A DNA stretch of 64,000 nucleotides from Lichenostomus cassidix. Lineage: Eukaryota > Chordata > Aves > Passeriformes > Meliphagidae. The notes under the pieces were generated by a model. The model saw only the letters and a program-made list of their open reading frames with translations, had not been told where the DNA came from and made no database searches. Location of the stretch: NCBI GenBank assembly GCA_008360975.2, contig CM039196.1, positions 6,366,263 to 6,430,262 of the forward strand, in the 5' to 3' direction. A program made the translations under genes and the position numbers. Below, piece by piece: positions 1 to 11,725 of the stretch. How positions within the stretch are numbered: position 1 is the first letter of the stretch; each line of letters starts with the position of its first letter.

Positions 1-2908
1 GCCTCCTGAGGTTGCATTTTCTTCCCTGATGTTGAGCCTTTATCAAGATGTGGGACCTTTGTTTCCATCTGCCCTGCTGCTGCCCTCACAAATACCCCAT
101 ATCAGTGTTCCTCTTTGAAGGGCTGGTCAGGAGCACAGTGCTCAGGCAGTCCAGGAGCTCTCAGGAAGCACAGAATGCAGAAGGGTTTTCTTTGTGGTGC
201 CGACACCTATCAGCACACTGCTAATTAACTCGACGTTATTTATACCTCACTTGTTGAAGTCTGGAACACAACCCTTCCATTTTAATTTGAAGCCTTATCT
301 TGAAGCTGAAAGATAAACCCAAAACATTACATTTGCATGTTGATATCTGTTAGGAAACAATTTGGGCAACAATTAAGATACAGTCAGAGGTGGGGAAATT
401 CCTCGTGCAGTGGGTCTTTAAGGAAGCACCAGAAGATCATTTTTTTCAAACTTCCAGTGATTTTTCTGGGCTCTCTGAAACAGCAGAGAGGTGCAGCAGG
501 CAGGCTGGGCTCATTTTATGGGGGATCTAGGCTGGTGCCTGCCTGTAGAGCAACTTTTGCCTTCCACAGCCATGGGCTCTCAGGATTTCAGGAGCTCCCT
601 GCCAGAGCCGCTTTCTTCCCACGATGTTAAATTGTTCTGCATTTCAGTTGTATTGCTAAATCACGTAAACCTTAATAATTAGAGTCTCTGTTGAGCAAGA
701 TGTTTGTAGGTCAACTGCACGTATTAGTAGAGAGTTCCAGTCATAAATATGTCTGATTTTGTGATGTGCAACTCTGCACTCAGCATGCAAGTAAAGAATT
801 CACTGTAGCTGCTTATTAGTAATTATTGTCACTCTGTATCCTGTGTTCTCTCTAAGTGTTGTATTATTGCTTCATGAATGTATTTCCTTAGAAAAGTGGA
901 TGGACAGAGAAGTCAGAAAATCCTCCTTCTTACCTAAACAATATTTTAAAACTAAAAATCATGAGTTAAACTGCATCTTTACCTTATGTTAATGTCTTCC
1001 TATCATGCATGGTGAAGGGGGAATCTTTTTTTTAAAGGGTTTATAGACAGGTTAATTGACTTTTGACTTCATAAAAATGCATGTTTCCTTTGGAAGTCCT
1101 GAATTCTAAAACTGATTCAATTGTCCTAAATCTGAAGAAAATTGTGCTCTGTTTTCCCTTTAGAGCTCTCCCATATGCTAATTCTTATTTTATATCATAA
1201 ATATGCAGCGACAGCACTCGTGGGTTTTCTCTTTTTTCACACCATACATTATGTTACATGTTTGAGAACAGAATTCATCATTTACACTCCCAGTGACTGG
1301 AAGGATGCTCAGTACTGTGCTCAAGTTGTTTGGGTGTCCCTGTCAGATACTGCAGGCAAAGACTGTCTGTGCATTTCTTGGAGGACCTACTTTATTTCTA
1401 GTTTGTGTTTTCTAGCTAGATTTTGAATGTACTTCAAGAATTACATGTTTTCCATTAAAAATAGGGGTTGGGGGGAACAATATGATGGCAAAACAATAAA
1501 CCCAGCAGCACGAAATGAGAGCTTGATCTAGGAAATTACATCAGGAAGCAGGGAGATGGAGAAGTGGGGATGACCAACCCGAGCAGTTTGCTGTAGCTTC
1601 ATTTTTATTTCCAGTACAACAAGCTGTAGGTCTTCCTTGCAAAGCACTTGTTTAATTACAGCTTCAGGAACATAAAGCCTGTTATTATTTTAACAGAAGG
1701 AGCTGGGACTGAAATAAAGCTGAGCTGGGCCCATGTCTTTTCCCGGCAACTTGTAATTTCATGGATGGAAAAAACACCTGTTCAGTGGGGAATCCTTATC
1801 ATTATGTTTTAGATTTCCCCATTAATTTATTTTACAGTCTTTAAGCACATATACAGATGGAAAGCAATCGCGTTTAAGGCCTCTCATCACTCTCTCCCTA
1901 GAAATTATGGTGAGGATGTCACTTGTTCATTAATTTACCTCAGCAGGCTCAGGATTTACCTGTGCAGCGAGTGCTGGCTGGGGAGCAGTGGGACATGGGG
2001 ACATGCTCTGGAGGGCACCAGGTCAGCCCCAGCCCTGGGAGGAGGTCACCTGCAGCTCAGCAGTCACAGTGCCCTGGGGCTCTGCACTGTCATCAAGATT
2101 AAAATCTTCACCTTCAGCTATCACCACGCAGCCAGGAGTTATAAAACTATTTCACTGAAATAGCTCAAAAAAAATTAGACTCCAAAAGGCACCTTTGTGT
2201 CCTTGTAGGCAGAATTTAGCAGTGCTTGGTTTGGAGGTGGCTGCCTTTAGATCCTGACCCTGGGGCAGGGTTTGAGGACGTGCTGTCCCCCCTTGCTGGC
2301 AGTGGCAGGCAGGGTCAGGGCACAAAGATGAGCTGTGTGGCCACACCATGTGTGACTTGGAGCGTAAACAGGAGCATTTCCTGGAGCTGGAGGTTGGAGT
2401 TGTGGCCACTGGGCTGGATTTGAATGAAAGCAGCAAATCTATGAAGTGCTGAAAATGCTGATTTGGTTCTTTGGTCTTTTTTTCTATAGAGGAATATCTG
2501 GTTTTATTTTTTGTGCTGTAGAAGTAGAATAAAGCTTGAACATTGAACTGAAGTGACCCTTTGCAGGACCAAAGGGAGCACCTGGAGATGAAGACTGAAA
2601 CCAGTTTGGCTTGGAGCAATTAGCTTGTATTACAAATGACAAAATGAGATAAGGTGATCATGAGGTCTTCCCAGCTCAGGGAACTGCTAGTGGGATATAG
2701 AGATTTCCATTTTCACTGGCCAGCTCAAATCAGAATCAGTTTGAAACTGTAACTGCCCGTGCCTGTTAAACACTTGAAATGAAATGCTCTGGGTGACAGC
2801 GCAGTGTGTCCCAGCTGGTGGTTTGTGTTATCCACAAACTTTGGCAGTGAGACTGGCCCAGGGCAATTGGGCTCTGCTCTCACTCTGAAGCATTCATTGA
2901 TACACAGG
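1..2908. other. Intronic stretch with no recognisable feature
   Basis: AT-rich single-copy-looking DNA. It holds scattered oligo-T and oligo-A runs and a short G-run near 1465-1477. Open frames are at most 155 codons and resemble nothing I know. Confidence 0.5.
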
Positions 2909-3012
2909 GGAAATTCTTTCCTCCGAGGGTGCTGAGGCACTGGAACAGGTTGCCCAGAGCAGCTGCCTCCCCCCTGGAAGTGTCTAAGGCCAGGTTGGGT
3001 GGATGTTGAGCA
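2909..3012 (+). mobile_element. CR1 non-LTR retrotransposon fragment, 3' region, + orientation
   Basis: The stretch follows the bird CR1 consensus upstream of the 3' UTR: AAATTCTTTCC, then GAGGGTGCTGAGGCACTGG, ACAGGTTGCCCAGAG, and CTGGAAGTGT...AAGGCCAGG...GAGCAA. Sense orientation means the CR1 3' end points right. Clear homology stops near 3012. A worn continuation may run to about 3235, where GAGCAGGGCTTGG and CCAGAGG recall the CR1 tail. 5' truncation is normal for CR1. Confidence 0.82.
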
Positions 3013-3235
3013 AGGAGCAGCTGTGCTCATCCAGTATGGATGTGGCCACATGGCAGCAAAGGGAGCAAGTGCCTCCCATGGCATGCAGTGAATTTTGTGC
3101 CACTTCTCCAAGTTTTAGCACCAACAACCTTAAAGGTGCCATGTGGGCAGCAGGCTGTGGGGAGGGCACACTGCTGGTACCATTCCTTGAGCAGGGCTTG
3201 GTGATCCAGAGGATGGAGTTTGTCGTAGGATAGAC

Positions 3236-6230
3236 TGGAGTGCTGCTGTTCTAGCAATTTGTTGTTAATAAATATGCATAAAAGTTGAAACAAAGGAGTA
3301 TCAATGCTACCTGATGATCATTTGACTCCAGATAAATTCCGTGACAAGGAGGAAAGTAATCTGTTGTGGGGGAGAGAAGGGAGGCTTCTCTTATTTCACC
3401 CTCCCCTCTTTCATTCCTCTTCTAATAAAGAAAATCACTTTTCTTTGTCACCATTTTAATGATTCCCAGGGCACTTCACAGCACAGACATAAATCTGGAA
3501 ATCAGCTCTCAGAAAGAATGAGAGATTTCTCTTCTCTAAATCACAAAAGTATGCTGAGCTCTTTGTAAATCGCCACAACAATGTAATTGCGGTTCTCCCA
3601 TCATTATGTGGAATGTTTTTGGTGGCTTGTTTACAAGCTAAATGAATAGCTGTGCAAAACATCTGGAACCACAGTATGTCTTAAAAAGCTGCTTTTAGCA
3701 GGGCTTAGAATCTCAGTTTTTACAGGGCTTGAGTCTTTCTGATCTGATTGGGATATATTAATAGACTGTATGGAAATATTTGCCTGAAATATGATTAATG
3801 CTCTTAATTATTCATACTGAGAGTTAGAGTGATTAGTGTTTTATGGGGAAACTGCATTGATCTTTCTGTATAGTAAGAAACCCACAAAACCAAGGCATAA
3901 CCTCCTTGTGCCCAGATGGTTCCCCTGTCCAGTTAATGTCAACTATTTACAAGCACAGGGGGTTAGGGCAGAACCAAGAGTGAGGGATGCTCACTGCCTC
4001 CATCAGCTCATGGTAACTGAGTGATGGCCACAGAATCTTCAGGCCTGATTTTGAACATCCCCTTGCCTTACTGGAAGCCTAGCCAAGCAATCTCATTTCA
4101 GCAGACCTTTTAAGCTAGGTGGGAAAGCTCATAGCTAAATAAGCCTTTTCCTCTGTTCTGCGAAGAACACACTAATTTTTTGTCTGTGACTCACTTGGTT
4201 GCCTTTGTATGGTTCTGTGTGTAACTCACTGGGGGCACTTGGGATCTGTAGGAGAAAGGGTCTGGAGTGGAGGGGCTTCAGCTGGAGACCTGCCACTGCC
4301 CTGGGGATGGCCCTGTGCTCTGAGCAGACCAAAACAATTCTCATTTGAGTTCTGCAACATCCAACGTAAGTTTTAGTTCCAGTGCTCATGTAAGGACTTA
4401 GTAAATCAACATGAAATGTATGATAGTTACTGTACTGGTAAATCATGTTGCCTGGGTCATTGCCCACATTAGCCTAACACAGTAGCTCTTGTGATTTGTG
4501 TGGGGTTGTCAGTGCAGTGCTGTGCCTGGTACAGGTCTGTGCGTTGTTTTCCAACCCAAAAAGAAATTGTGAATAGGCTGTCCCAGAGCAGAAATTCTCT
4601 CCTCTGTTTTGGTGATGGTTGTATTCATCTAAAATGATTGTTCAAAGGCAAACTGAGCATATGAAAAGCTTTCCAAAGCTTTTGGAAAAGGCAGAGGTGC
4701 TGGGGTAGATTGCCATCCTTCCAGCAAAGAGCAGGGGTGAGTTGATCCTGCTAAGAGAAAGGAGGGATTAGGTGGTCCTGTCCAGAGCTGAGATGCTGTG
4801 AACACTGCAGGGTGAAGTTCTTCCCAAATATCCCAGTTTAACTAGGCAAAAGCCACAGCTGGGTGGCAGGCCCTAGACTCTGCTACTTCTCACAGTTTGC
4901 CTCATTTTTCTAATTTAGTGGGCCTTCAGGAAACATTTGGGATTCTCATCAAAGTTGGACAGTTCTCTACTGTACTTCCTTCTTAAAAAAAAAAAAAAAA
5001 AGCTTTTTGTCATTGCAGCTGGGGATTTCTTTTTCCCCAATACACAAGGGGATAATGGGCTCTGAGAGCAAGTGCTGCAACAGCCAGGAACCTTTGAGAC
5101 AATAGACCAGCCTTCAGAAGACTTTGTGTGACTGTGGGCCATTTGCTGGGGTTACCAAAATGTTGAGAGAAGGGATAATTGGCAGATTCCTGTCCTTGTC
5201 ACATGCAGTGAAAAAGGATTGACCCAGAAACCTTAAGTACTGTTCCCTATCAGGTATTTGGGAATTACTGTAGCTGTGGCTCATGGCCCTGTGAAAAAAA
5301 ATTAATAAACTGAATGAAAGCAAAATAACTGATATTAATATGTGATTAAAACAAGCTTTTCTAGGCTTAACACTAGTCTTTGTGCTGGTTATTGAATACA
5401 ATGGAAATTGCACCATAAATTTTTCATGCAACATTGAGAAAATAATACTTACAGTATGTTTGATGGTCTTTTACACTGCAATTAGCAGGGAAAGATTGCT
5501 TTGGGGAAGGGTTTTCCCTTTTAAATACAACATTTCAGGATGGAATAAGACTTTGTTTACTAGCCTGGTATTGAAATGATTACTTTTAAAGCGTGACTTG
5601 AGCAACCCTGATTGCCTCCTGCAATGAAAGAGGAGAGAATGAAATTCCCATTTTCTACCAGAGCAGAGTCTCATTCCTTGTGCTGCTTGAAGGATCTGTG
5701 GTGCTGAGCCACGTTAATTGAGTCCTATGGATTTCAAAAGTTTTGCTTTTCAAACTTGAGAGGAGCTGCACCAGTTGTAACTTTTATGAGGAAAAATCTG
5801 TTACAGAATAAGCCTAAAAGGGAAAAGAAAACATGTCTGTCCAGGCTGGCCAACTGGCTCAGGGCTGCGTAGTAGTAAAATGGGTAATTTTCAGCCACAT
5901 GGGCCAGGGAAGATCCAGAGCTCGCCTTTTTCCCTCCCTTCCTTCTCTCAGAATACTTTGGAGACTTCTAAAATAAACCACAGTTCAGTCCAAAAAAATA
6001 GCCACTCGAAAATCACTTCCATCCGTGGCCAGGGGTATGTCATACTCGAGTTTACTGGAGCACTGTGGAAAGCCTATGCACTTGTCAAAAAAAACCAACA
6101 AAAAAAAGGGAGAGGGGGATCTACCTCATCTCCTCTTTCTTCAAACCACCCCCTCTTTCATGCGCCTTCCCAAATCTGTCATAAAAGGTATCCCAAGGTG
6201 GTTGTTAGTGAGCTCCCCTCATGAGAGATG
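3236..6230. other. Intronic stretch, nothing beyond simple repeats
   Basis: Single-copy-looking AT-rich DNA with one homopolymer run near 5.0 kb. No exon-like segment was found. Short frames on both strands show no recognisable protein similarity. Confidence 0.5.
4985..5001. repeat. Poly-A run (17 nt)
   Basis: An uninterrupted A run. No retrogene or SINE body is recognisable to its left, so I treat it as simple sequence and not a retroposon tail. Confidence 0.9.
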
Positions 6231-6420
6231 ATTAAAGCCAGATGAGTCGGAGCCCCGAAACACAGTCCCTTTGTTAGGGAAAACAAAGGCCTTGGTAATT
6301 GGATTCACATTGAGTGAGGCACTTAAAACAGCAAAGTAACAAGAAAAATCTGCCGGGTTATGTCATAACTGCCAGGGTGGGTGTTTTGTTATTTTAAAAG
6401 AGCATGACCGTCTCATTTTT
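6230..6420. promoter_or_regulatory. Putative intronic regulatory block with SOX-type inverted repeat
   Basis: CCTTTGTT at 6268-6275 and its exact reverse complement AACAAAGG at 6282-6289 face each other across 6 bp. Each arm holds a SOX HMG core (CTTTGTT/AACAAAG). About 70 bp on, 6357-6369 is a 13-bp odd palindrome, GTTATGTCATAAC. The block also has TAATTGGATT and CpG-containing stretches unusual for this intron. SOXE proteins are known to bind paired inverted sites, usually with shorter spacers. Function is inference. Confidence 0.35.
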
Positions 6421-9095
6421 TTACTAGCTTAGTCTGGTATATTGAAGTGGAAGATTAAAAAAATATATATATCCCCAATTGTAACATATTTTACACAACC
6501 GACAGAGAGAGTTTGGGACATGGGAAGCAGTGGGATCCGGAGCAGGTCACCGTGCTGGTGCAATAGCCATAAAGCAAGGAGCTATTTCCATCTGTTTGCC
6601 AACGTTGTGATGTGCTGCATAGGATATACCCTGCAGGAGCCTTTGGCGGGGCAAAGAGTCAATCCCAGCGTATCACTCATCCTTAAATCTCACTTGTTTG
6701 GCTCATGGATAAACTATTCAGCTTCCAGTTGGCCTGTGGAGTCATTTTCCATAGCTTGGGAGCAGGCGTGTGCAGATGGGAATTAGCCGTCACCATCTTG
6801 TGCTGTGTTTGGGGAAAAAGCTAATAAATACCAAATTGAAGGGAGACCTGAGCTGTCTTGGGGATTTACTGCAGAAGTGCGTGTCTTCCAGACCTTTGAT
6901 CATCGATTTTGCTTGGAGCACTAATGGTACAAGGAACAGCTGAATGTGCCAGGTTATCAGACCTCCAAAAAAACAGGTTGGTGTTACTTACGGAGGTGCT
7001 AGTGAGATCTTGCAGGAAGGATGTGAAGTGGCTTTCAAGAATTGCTTTTCACTGTGTCATGGCAAACAATTTTAGATTTAATATGCAAATGTCTGCCAAA
7101 GAAAAGTATCTGGTTTGGCAAAGACTGATTTATTCCATCATAGGCTCCAGAGTAAAAATAAAAACAACTACAGAAAATAATCTGCTCTGAAGATCCCAGT
7201 GCCTATAAAAGATTAGTCTTAAGAAGAGTTAGCAGAGTGTTGAAAAATGTCGTGTCTTGTTTTCCATTGAAACTTGGCTGGCAATCTTGGATGGAAAACC
7301 CAGAATCACACAGCCTAACACCCGCAAAGCTCAGCACTTTTCAGCTCAGATTAAAACGCTCAAAGTCGTCTGCTTTCTTGTTGCAAAGGCATGATACGCT
7401 CAGCTCCTGGGAAGAGTGAACCTTTGATTATTAAGACAGTCATTAGGTAAAGGGTAATGCTCATTCCTCACTTTGGAGACAGTGGAGATCTTCTTTATTA
7501 AAATTTCTCAAAGCTCTCTGGGGATTAGGGCACCCAGTTTCCATTATTTTGAATTAAGCATCCAGATCCTGCTGGTAGCTTTGTCAAAACAGCTTTCCTT
7601 CCTCAGAGTCAGTGTACCTGTAGTTCAGGGGTTTTGTTCTGGATGCCAACATCCCCAGCAGGAGCTGCAGTCGCTGTGAGACCACAACAGGTTTTGAAGA
7701 CACAGTCAAACCCATTCCCTGTATCAGGCACTGAGGTAATGCACAGCTCAGATTTTTTCCCTTTTTTTCTTTGGGTAGGGTTACTCTTCCTTGAAGGAGC
7801 TGCAGCATTTGTGCTTCACAGGATGTCTGTCTTCCTCTCCTCAGCTGCACTGTCACTTGTCTGAGCCTTTGGTGCTTCTCCATCATCCCTTTTCGGTCCT
7901 GAGTTCCTATGGAGGTCTGTCAGCAGCAGCCTCTCTCTGTGCTGGGCTTTCTTGGTTCTCATTCAGCCTCTGCGTTTAAGCTCCCAGGAAAAGTCAGAGA
8001 AGATATCTTGCAAGACTAAAGAGTTCCCTCTTCATTCGTTACTTAGATGGGAAGGAGCCAACAGGATTTAATTCTTCTCTTTTTGCCCTTGCCGACTCTG
8101 AGAACAGAGGGAGAAAGCTACCAAAGCTGCTGTTTGGCTCAGTTGTTGCAGGATTTAGAGCCTAAAGCTATGTCTCATTTCTATAAGGCACTCATGCTCT
8201 GTTGGTAATCTCTGAACTGTTTCTTCAGGGATGAACAAACCTCAGTCACTGAGTGTGAACTGAAAAAAAAAAAGGTACTAGACTGGTGCTGCTTTTCCAG
8301 GAGCTGTGAGTGCAGGCTGATGTATTCCACCAGGGAATAGAGTCATTCCCCTCCTACACATGTGTTGTTACATCTCTGCTCTTGGTCCAGCACAAGCATC
8401 ATTTCCCAAGACTCTCCTGGAGGGAAGAGCTGTGAATGCAGCCCTTAAGTCCTAACTGAGTCCTTGAATCTTAGGCCTTAGTAGGGTTGGTGTGATACAA
8501 ATCAAGCGTAACCTGTAAATCAATTTGACAATTGCTCAGAATTGGCTGGGGATAGCAGTAGAAACCCATTTCTACAGCAGCTGCAGATGATGGGGTTGCA
8601 GAAGCTCATGCATTTGGGGAGCACGCAGGGGAGAGCAAGGAGATAGATGGGCTCTCATCTGGGAGAGACCAGGTGGAAAAGCAAAACCAAGAGCCAGAGC
8701 CTTTGGAGTGTTCCCAGCCTCATCTGCCGTGGTTCAGGTGCAGCAGCCCCTCAGTGTGCTGGAAGCAGAGAAGAAGTAACACATTTCCATACCAGCCCCA
8801 CTAAGAAATAGCAATAGCAGGGCAATGAGCAGCTCAGCATCTAGAAGTGTTGTGGAGAGGAGGGAGCCACAGCTCTCCTCATCCCTGCAAACCCATTCCA
8901 CATTTGTCTGCAGCCAGGCTTATTGCTCACAGAAACCTGAGCTGCCTGTAATGCACCAGATGTGCAAAAAGAGCAGCCGTTCCTCTTGCTATCATAGGCA
9001 GCCACACTTACAACAACAGCGACTTGTGCTTTGATTGCTTGTCTAAAACTAAAATTCAATTATGCAGTGCAGGCAGGCTTTGCTGTGACACAGAG

Positions 9096-9131
<36 letters not shown>

Positions 9132-11540
9132 ACTTTTTGTGTTGATAAATAATTCATAAGGCAGTTAGCTCTTTGAGTCTGACAACACAAGAATATATTA
9201 ATACAGTAGACTCAGCTAAAGGTCAGCCCTGAACAGTGAAGCATCTGAGCCATCTTTTATTCATTTTCTGACACAGACTCATTAATTATTACCACATTTG
9301 AAGGTCTGCACGGGAAAAGTGCTAATGAGAAAAAGGATATTGGGTTTGATATCTGACGCTCACTCTTTGAAATTACTTTAGATTAAAAAAAAGAGAGCAG
9401 AGAGAACAATACAAAACAGGCCAGGTAAGACCTTTTCTTTAATAAAAATTAAAATTTAAAAATGGAAGACTAAAGATAAATTGGGAGACATTATTCAGTC
9501 AAAACCAGATGCTGCTGGGTTGCCAATCTGAGTGGCTGATGGGTGATGAAGTTTTTAAGAAAGCATTAAGACATGATTAAAAGATGTCCCTATTTAAGTG
9601 AGATGTAGTTGCTTTGGCTCTTATTTGTTGCCCTCAGGTTTGTTTTCCACATTTTTCATTTTGTGTGACCATTTACCTTCCTACACTGTTTACGATCACA
9701 AAATGAAGGCTTTTCTGGCTTTGTGCTATTGCTCCTGATGTTTTTCCACACTTTTTCCATGCTGCTTTTAAATACCATTAAAAAATCTACCTTGGTACAC
9801 CTATAGCTATCTACTACCAAAGAAGATGGTTATTTTTCTCATTTAGCCTGGTTTTCTAAGAAAGCTCAATCTGTGCAGTCACATGTCCTAGTGTGTCTGG
9901 CTGTACTTCTCCATTCTAATTTTTTTTTTTTAATCCCATCAGAGAGTTGGTCCATCAAATTCGACGGAACAGTAAATATCTCTAACCCAGTAAATTCTTG
10001 CAGTGTTTGTGGGGCAAAAAAAGAGAAAATAACACATCTTCAGTATTCCCACTCGGGAAGATGTTGAAGCTTAAGCTTATGCCTTATTAGATATCAGAGA
10101 ATTTACACAAGAAGGAACTCTAAGCACAGGCCAAAGGCAATGGGGTCTCCTTAGCAATTCTGCTTGGGGAAGTGTCTGGGGACAGGATGTGAGCAGGACT
10201 GTTTATCCACAAGACAGATGAGATCTCCTCATGTTTTCAAATTCATTAGCACAGGTGTGTCTTTGTATTTATTGATGAACATGAAGGAACCAGACCTGAG
10301 CAGTTCATGGAATTCAGTGGGACTGTGACAATACCAGCTTGAAGGTTTGATGTGTGTGTGCAACTTGAAAAAATATATCCTTCCAGCTCCTGGACTTCCA
10401 AATAATGGCTTGTCTTTAAGATCAGGTTAAAGTCAGGCCACCCCTATACCCAATAATCTTTACTGCTTACAGTGTGTTTCCATGGAGTTCCTGGGGAAAT
10501 GCAGCAGCCTGGTAGGGAGATACTGCACTGCTTACATGATTTTGGTCTATGAAACATTCCTTATTTACATAGAGCAGCCTGTGCTTTGAAGTGATACTAT
10601 GCCTGTGGAAGAGGTGAACTCAGTTTTTATTGTGTGCTAGTAGATAAATGGAAACCTGTCTTATATGGGCAGAAAGAAATGATTGATCTATTTTGAGTTT
10701 CATTTAGTCTCACTCAGAAGAAAATATATTTTCTTAAACTCTGACGAAACGGTTGCTTTACAAATAGAGCTTTTCTCCATGCAATCAAAATTGCACTAAA
10801 AGATACACCCATTATTGATGTGAAAATTGAACCACGCTGAAATACAGATATAATATGGTGGGTTTGATGTAGTCATTGAAGGGGGAAGAGAGCACTGGAG
10901 CTACGACCAAAACTCTTCCTTAGCTTTCATGCCACTGTGCTTTGTTGCTGCTCAGTGTGCAGGAGGGGAGAGCTTGCTGCTAATACTGCCTCATCATTCA
11001 GGGATGTCATGCTTTGTCACAGGTAATCCCATCTGCCTTACAGGAGTTTACAGAAACATCTTGTCTCTCCACACAGTAAAATGTCCTCATCTTCACAACC
11101 CCCTTGCCAACCTAAAATTTTCAGTACAATGTCACCTGCTACAGAGGGCAGCTTAGACTCCTGCAAATAAGCACAATTATTTGTTGAAAATGACCGGAAT
11201 GTGGTTTCTTCCTAAATTAAGGCAAAATTAAAAAGTTCTAAAGTAAATGTTACTCACCTTGCTTAAAAATCACTGGATTTTTCAAGAAGGCTTTGAAATG
11301 CAGAGATCCACTTCTCATCCATCCCTGGGTAATAAGTGCTGGTACAATGTGAGAGACCTTCCCTTTGTCAGAGCTCGGCTGAGTAAACTGGCAAACTCTA
11401 TTCACTAAACCAGTGAATGATGTTTCAATGCTGTGAAAATATTAGCATGTAATGTAACATCTCTGGAAATGTAATGTTTGCTACAGCTGTGTATAAATTT
11501 GTTTAATGGGTCTCTAACTCACCATCAGACTCATAAAGGC
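6420..11540. other. Intronic stretch, no supported feature
   Basis: No exon or clear mobile element. The part at 9100-9260 is rich in TTAA and TAATTC-type words and could be a conserved element. Near 10300-10345 a phrase close to AATTCAGTGGGACT recalls an old amniote repeat, but it is too short to call. Confidence 0.45.
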
Positions 11541-11569
11541 AGCCACTGTACAGGCTATTAGGCTGCAGT

Positions 11570-11618
<49 letters not shown>

Positions 11619-11725
11619 GCCTAAACACTCATAAAAAGTGAATTAGCTGAGTAAACAAGAATGGAATTTTCATGATATGCTGTCCCAGTTATTGCACATA
11701 ATTAATCAACCTTTTATTATCATTC
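11540..11725. promoter_or_regulatory. Putative regulatory block: homeodomain-site cluster plus forkhead motif
   Basis: Within about 185 bp there are repeated homeodomain-type cores (CTTAATTGC, GTTAATTGGG, GTAATTAGTG, GAATTAGC, ATAATTAATC) and a forkhead core GTAAACA at 11651-11657. The density of TAAT/ATTA cores with few homopolymers resembles developmental enhancers. AT-rich DNA produces such words by chance, so conservation would decide. Confidence 0.35.

Noticed and set aside
4985..5001. Poly-A run as the tail of a processed pseudogene or SINE
   Set aside because: No gene-like or SINE-like body or target-site duplication is recognisable on either side; the same holds for the A runs at 45924 and 49996.
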